The notes beneath the pieces are model-generated. The model had not been told where the DNA came from, did not search any database, and was given only the letters and a program-made list of their open reading frames with translations. From Flammeovirgaceae bacterium BBD 1991-12 (GTDB taxonomy: Bacteria; Bacteroidota; Bacteroidia; Cytophagales; Cyclobacteriaceae): 35,714 bases of DNA. The DNA lies in NCBI GenBank assembly GCA_001657315.1, contig LYSV01000047.1:1-35714 (forward strand), written 5' to 3'. Each line of letters begins with the position of its first letter. Position 1 is the stretch's first letter. A program made the position numbers and the translations under genes. Positions 34,197-35,714 of the stretch are shown one piece after another.

Positions 34197-34702
34197 TAAG
34201 ATCAGGCTACTTATTTCTAATTGTCTATGGGGTGGTATTGGCTTGTTCACCGGGTGGGATACCCACCAGCTCTGATACGGAAAGGTACAGGGAAGACCTG
34301 TCCTATCTCAGGCCTACCTATGCTCAGCAAGAAGACTCAGTAAATAATGACCTCCCCGCAGAGGTAAAAGACTACAGTGATGTCGAACCACAGTACGATG
34401 TGACCCGTGAGCTGAATACCATACTGGACAGTATCGATGTACTGAGAAAAAATGTACGATATGTGGATGGATTTACCATACAGGTATACTCAGGTTATGA
34501 CAGTGAAGAAGCCACTATTGCCAGAGGGAAGGTCTATGCCATCCTTCCAGACTCGGCGCCCTCACTGAAATTTGAAGAGCCTAACTTTAAAGTGAAGGTA
34601 GGCCGGTACTATTCAAAGCTGGAGGCGCAAAGGGACTATTCTCTTCTGAGGGTGAAATTTCCCTCTGCCCTGATCATTCCCCAGCGGGTTTATATAAAAT
34701 AA
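34193..34702 (+). CDS. SPOR-like lipoprotein
   Basis: 169 residues from the ATG at 34193, which overlaps the secA stop as ATGA. This start gives a lipoprotein signal, [19 protein letters not shown], with the lipidated cysteine at 18; an upstream ATG at 34169 would precede it with charged residues. The middle is acidic and probably flexible. The last 80 residues ([50 protein letters not shown]) have the alpha/beta layout of a SPOR domain, which binds denuded peptidoglycan glycan strands. It is probably a periplasm-facing cell-envelope protein. Translational coupling to secA suggests shared expression rather than a shared function. The next gene starts 4 bases after its stop. Confidence 0.85.
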   Translation: MIRSGYLFLIVYGVVLACSPGGIPTSSDTERYREDLSYLRPTYAQQEDSVNNDLPAEVKDYSDVEPQYDVTRELNTILDSIDVLRKNVRYVDGFTIQVYSGYDSEEATIARGKVYAILPDSAPSLKFEEPNFKVKVGRYYSKLEAQRDYSLLRVKFPSALIIPQRVYIK

Positions 34703-34706
34703 CACC

Positions 34707-35714
34707 TTGAAAGAAAAGATCCATCAGTTAGCCAGAGAGAACGCCAGGGATATCATTGCTATCCGCAGGCATCTGCATGCTCACCCTGAACTTTCCTATC
34801 AGGAACATAAAACGGCTGCCTATGTGGCAGAACAGCTCAAGGCGATCAACATCACACCCACCGTAGGAGTGGCAGATACAGGCCTTACCGCCCTGATTGA
34901 AGGAAAAACCCCTTCAAAAAAGGTGGTAGCCTTAAGAGCTGATCTCGATGCGCTGCCTATTAAGGAAGCCAATGAAGTACCCTACAAGTCCAAAAATGAA
35001 GGTGTGATGCACGCATGTGGTCATGATGTTCACACCTCTTCCCTGCTGGGTACAGCCAGAATACTTCAGGCCCTGAAAGATGAATTTGAAGGCACGGTAA
35101 AGCTTATCTTTCAGCCAGGCGAGGAACAAAATCCCGGGGGCGCCTCACTCATGATCAAGGCAGGAGCCCTTGAAAACCCAAGGCCTGCTGCCATCCTGGG
35201 GCAGCACGTAATGCCGTTGATCCCTGCCGGAAAGGTAGGGTTCCGGTCAGGGATGTACATGGCAAGTGCTGATGAGATCTACATCACGATCAAAGGTAAG
35301 GGCGGCCATGGAGCCGCTCCTGAGTTCACCATAGATCCTGTGTTGATCGCCTCTCATGTAGTAGTAGCCCTGCAGCAGGTGATCAGCAGAAATGCCAGCC
35401 CGAAAACTCCGACGGTACTTACGTTTGGAAAGGTGGAGGCCAATGGAGCTACCAATATCATTCCTCAGGAGGTGACACTGGCTGGTACCTTTCGGGCCAT
35501 GGATGAAGAATGGAGGGAAAAGGCTCATGGCATCATCATTAACATGGTCCGTAGCCTTGCACAATCCATGGGCGGCGATTGTGATATAGAGATCGATAAG
35601 GGGTATCCCTACCTGGAAAATGATCCTGCTCTGACCGCCATGTCGAAAGCTGCGGCCGAAGAGTACCTGAGCAAGGAAAACGTAATAGACCTCGACCTGA
35701 CCATGGGCGCTGAG
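34707..35714 (+). CDS. M20-family amidohydrolase (partial, runs off window end)
   Basis: 336 residues are visible, starting at TTG 34707, the only start codon after the in-frame TAA at 34695, and giving the usual N-terminus (KEKIHQLARENARDIIAIRRHLHAHPELSYQE). Metal and catalytic motifs of the M20D family are present: LRADLDALPI, MHACGHDVHT (Cys104, His106, His109 region) and FQPGEEQNPGG (Glu139/140). The dimerisation domain (ITIKGKGGHGAAPE) follows. The window ends within TMGAE, which in relatives continues into the last metal-binding segment. The family hydrolyses N-acyl amino acids, hippurate or indole-acetyl conjugates; the substrate cannot be told. It begins 4 bases after the lipoprotein gene, so it is in the secA operon. 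Confidence 0.93.
   Translation, partial: MKEKIHQLARENARDIIAIRRHLHAHPELSYQEHKTAAYVAEQLKAINITPTVGVADTGLTALIEGKTPSKKVVALRADLDALPIKEANEVPYKSKNEGVMHACGHDVHTSSLLGTARILQALKDEFEGTVKLIFQPGEEQNPGGASLMIKAGALENPRPAAILGQHVMPLIPAGKVGFRSGMYMASADEIYITIKGKGGHGAAPEFTIDPVLIASHVVVALQQVISRNASPKTPTVLTFGKVEANGATNIIPQEVTLAGTFRAMDEEWREKAHGIIINMVRSLAQSMGGDCDIEIDKGYPYLENDPALTAMSKAAAEEYLSKENVIDLDLTMGAE

Overview
The window reads as chromosomal DNA of a Bacteroidota bacterium, most likely order Cytophagales. The evidence is a TTTG-N19-TAnnTTTG type promoter in front of carB, a long SecA without a zinc tail, a CarB without the C-terminal regulatory domain, a DUF4834 protein, and a DUF6443-type Rhs protein encoded as a two-gene pair. 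No rRNA, tRNA or CRISPR array was seen.

Positions 1-9735 (minus strand) hold a membrane-to-cytoplasm signalling operon. In transcription order: a PilJ-N/HAMP/GAF/PAS sensor with no output domain; CheR; a CheB without receiver domain; a small membrane-anchored GAF protein; a large Cache/HAMP/GAF/PAS/PAS/SpoIIE phosphatase; a SiaB-like kinase; a SiaC-like (DUF1987) phosphoprotein; and the start of a TerB-like protein that leaves the window. The last four resemble a partner-switching module of the SiaABC kind: the kinase phosphorylates SiaC and the PP2C phosphatase reverses it. CheB and CheR add a possible methylation-based adaptation arm, although no chemoreceptor is present here. Three proteins of the operon carry the same type of GAF domain.

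Positions 9814-13448 hold cytidine deaminase (minus), a saccharopine-dehydrogenase-like enzyme (plus), a secreted beta-rich probable envelope protein (minus) and a small unknown protein (plus). Positions 13449-15118 are a gene-poor, eroded stretch. It contains a 21-bp tandem array, a broken VapC-like toxin/antitoxin pair fused by a 13-bp duplication, a 14-bp perfect inverted repeat, and an orphan fragment of an Rhs toxin tail.

Positions 15119-26291 (minus) are a polymorphic-toxin locus: a 1374-residue secreted Rhs-like partner, a 2222-residue Rhs protein with four near-identical Ig-like repeats and a variable tip of about 300 residues, then a small multi-pass membrane protein that is a candidate immunity protein. 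The orphan fragment beyond it encodes the same last 29 residues as the Rhs protein with only synonymous differences. That points to past exchange of toxin cassettes.

Positions 26292-35714 (plus) are housekeeping: carB, a DUF4834 protein, dapF, a structured intergenic region, secA, a SPOR-like lipoprotein overlapping secA by 4 bases, and the first part of an M20 amidohydrolase that runs off the end.
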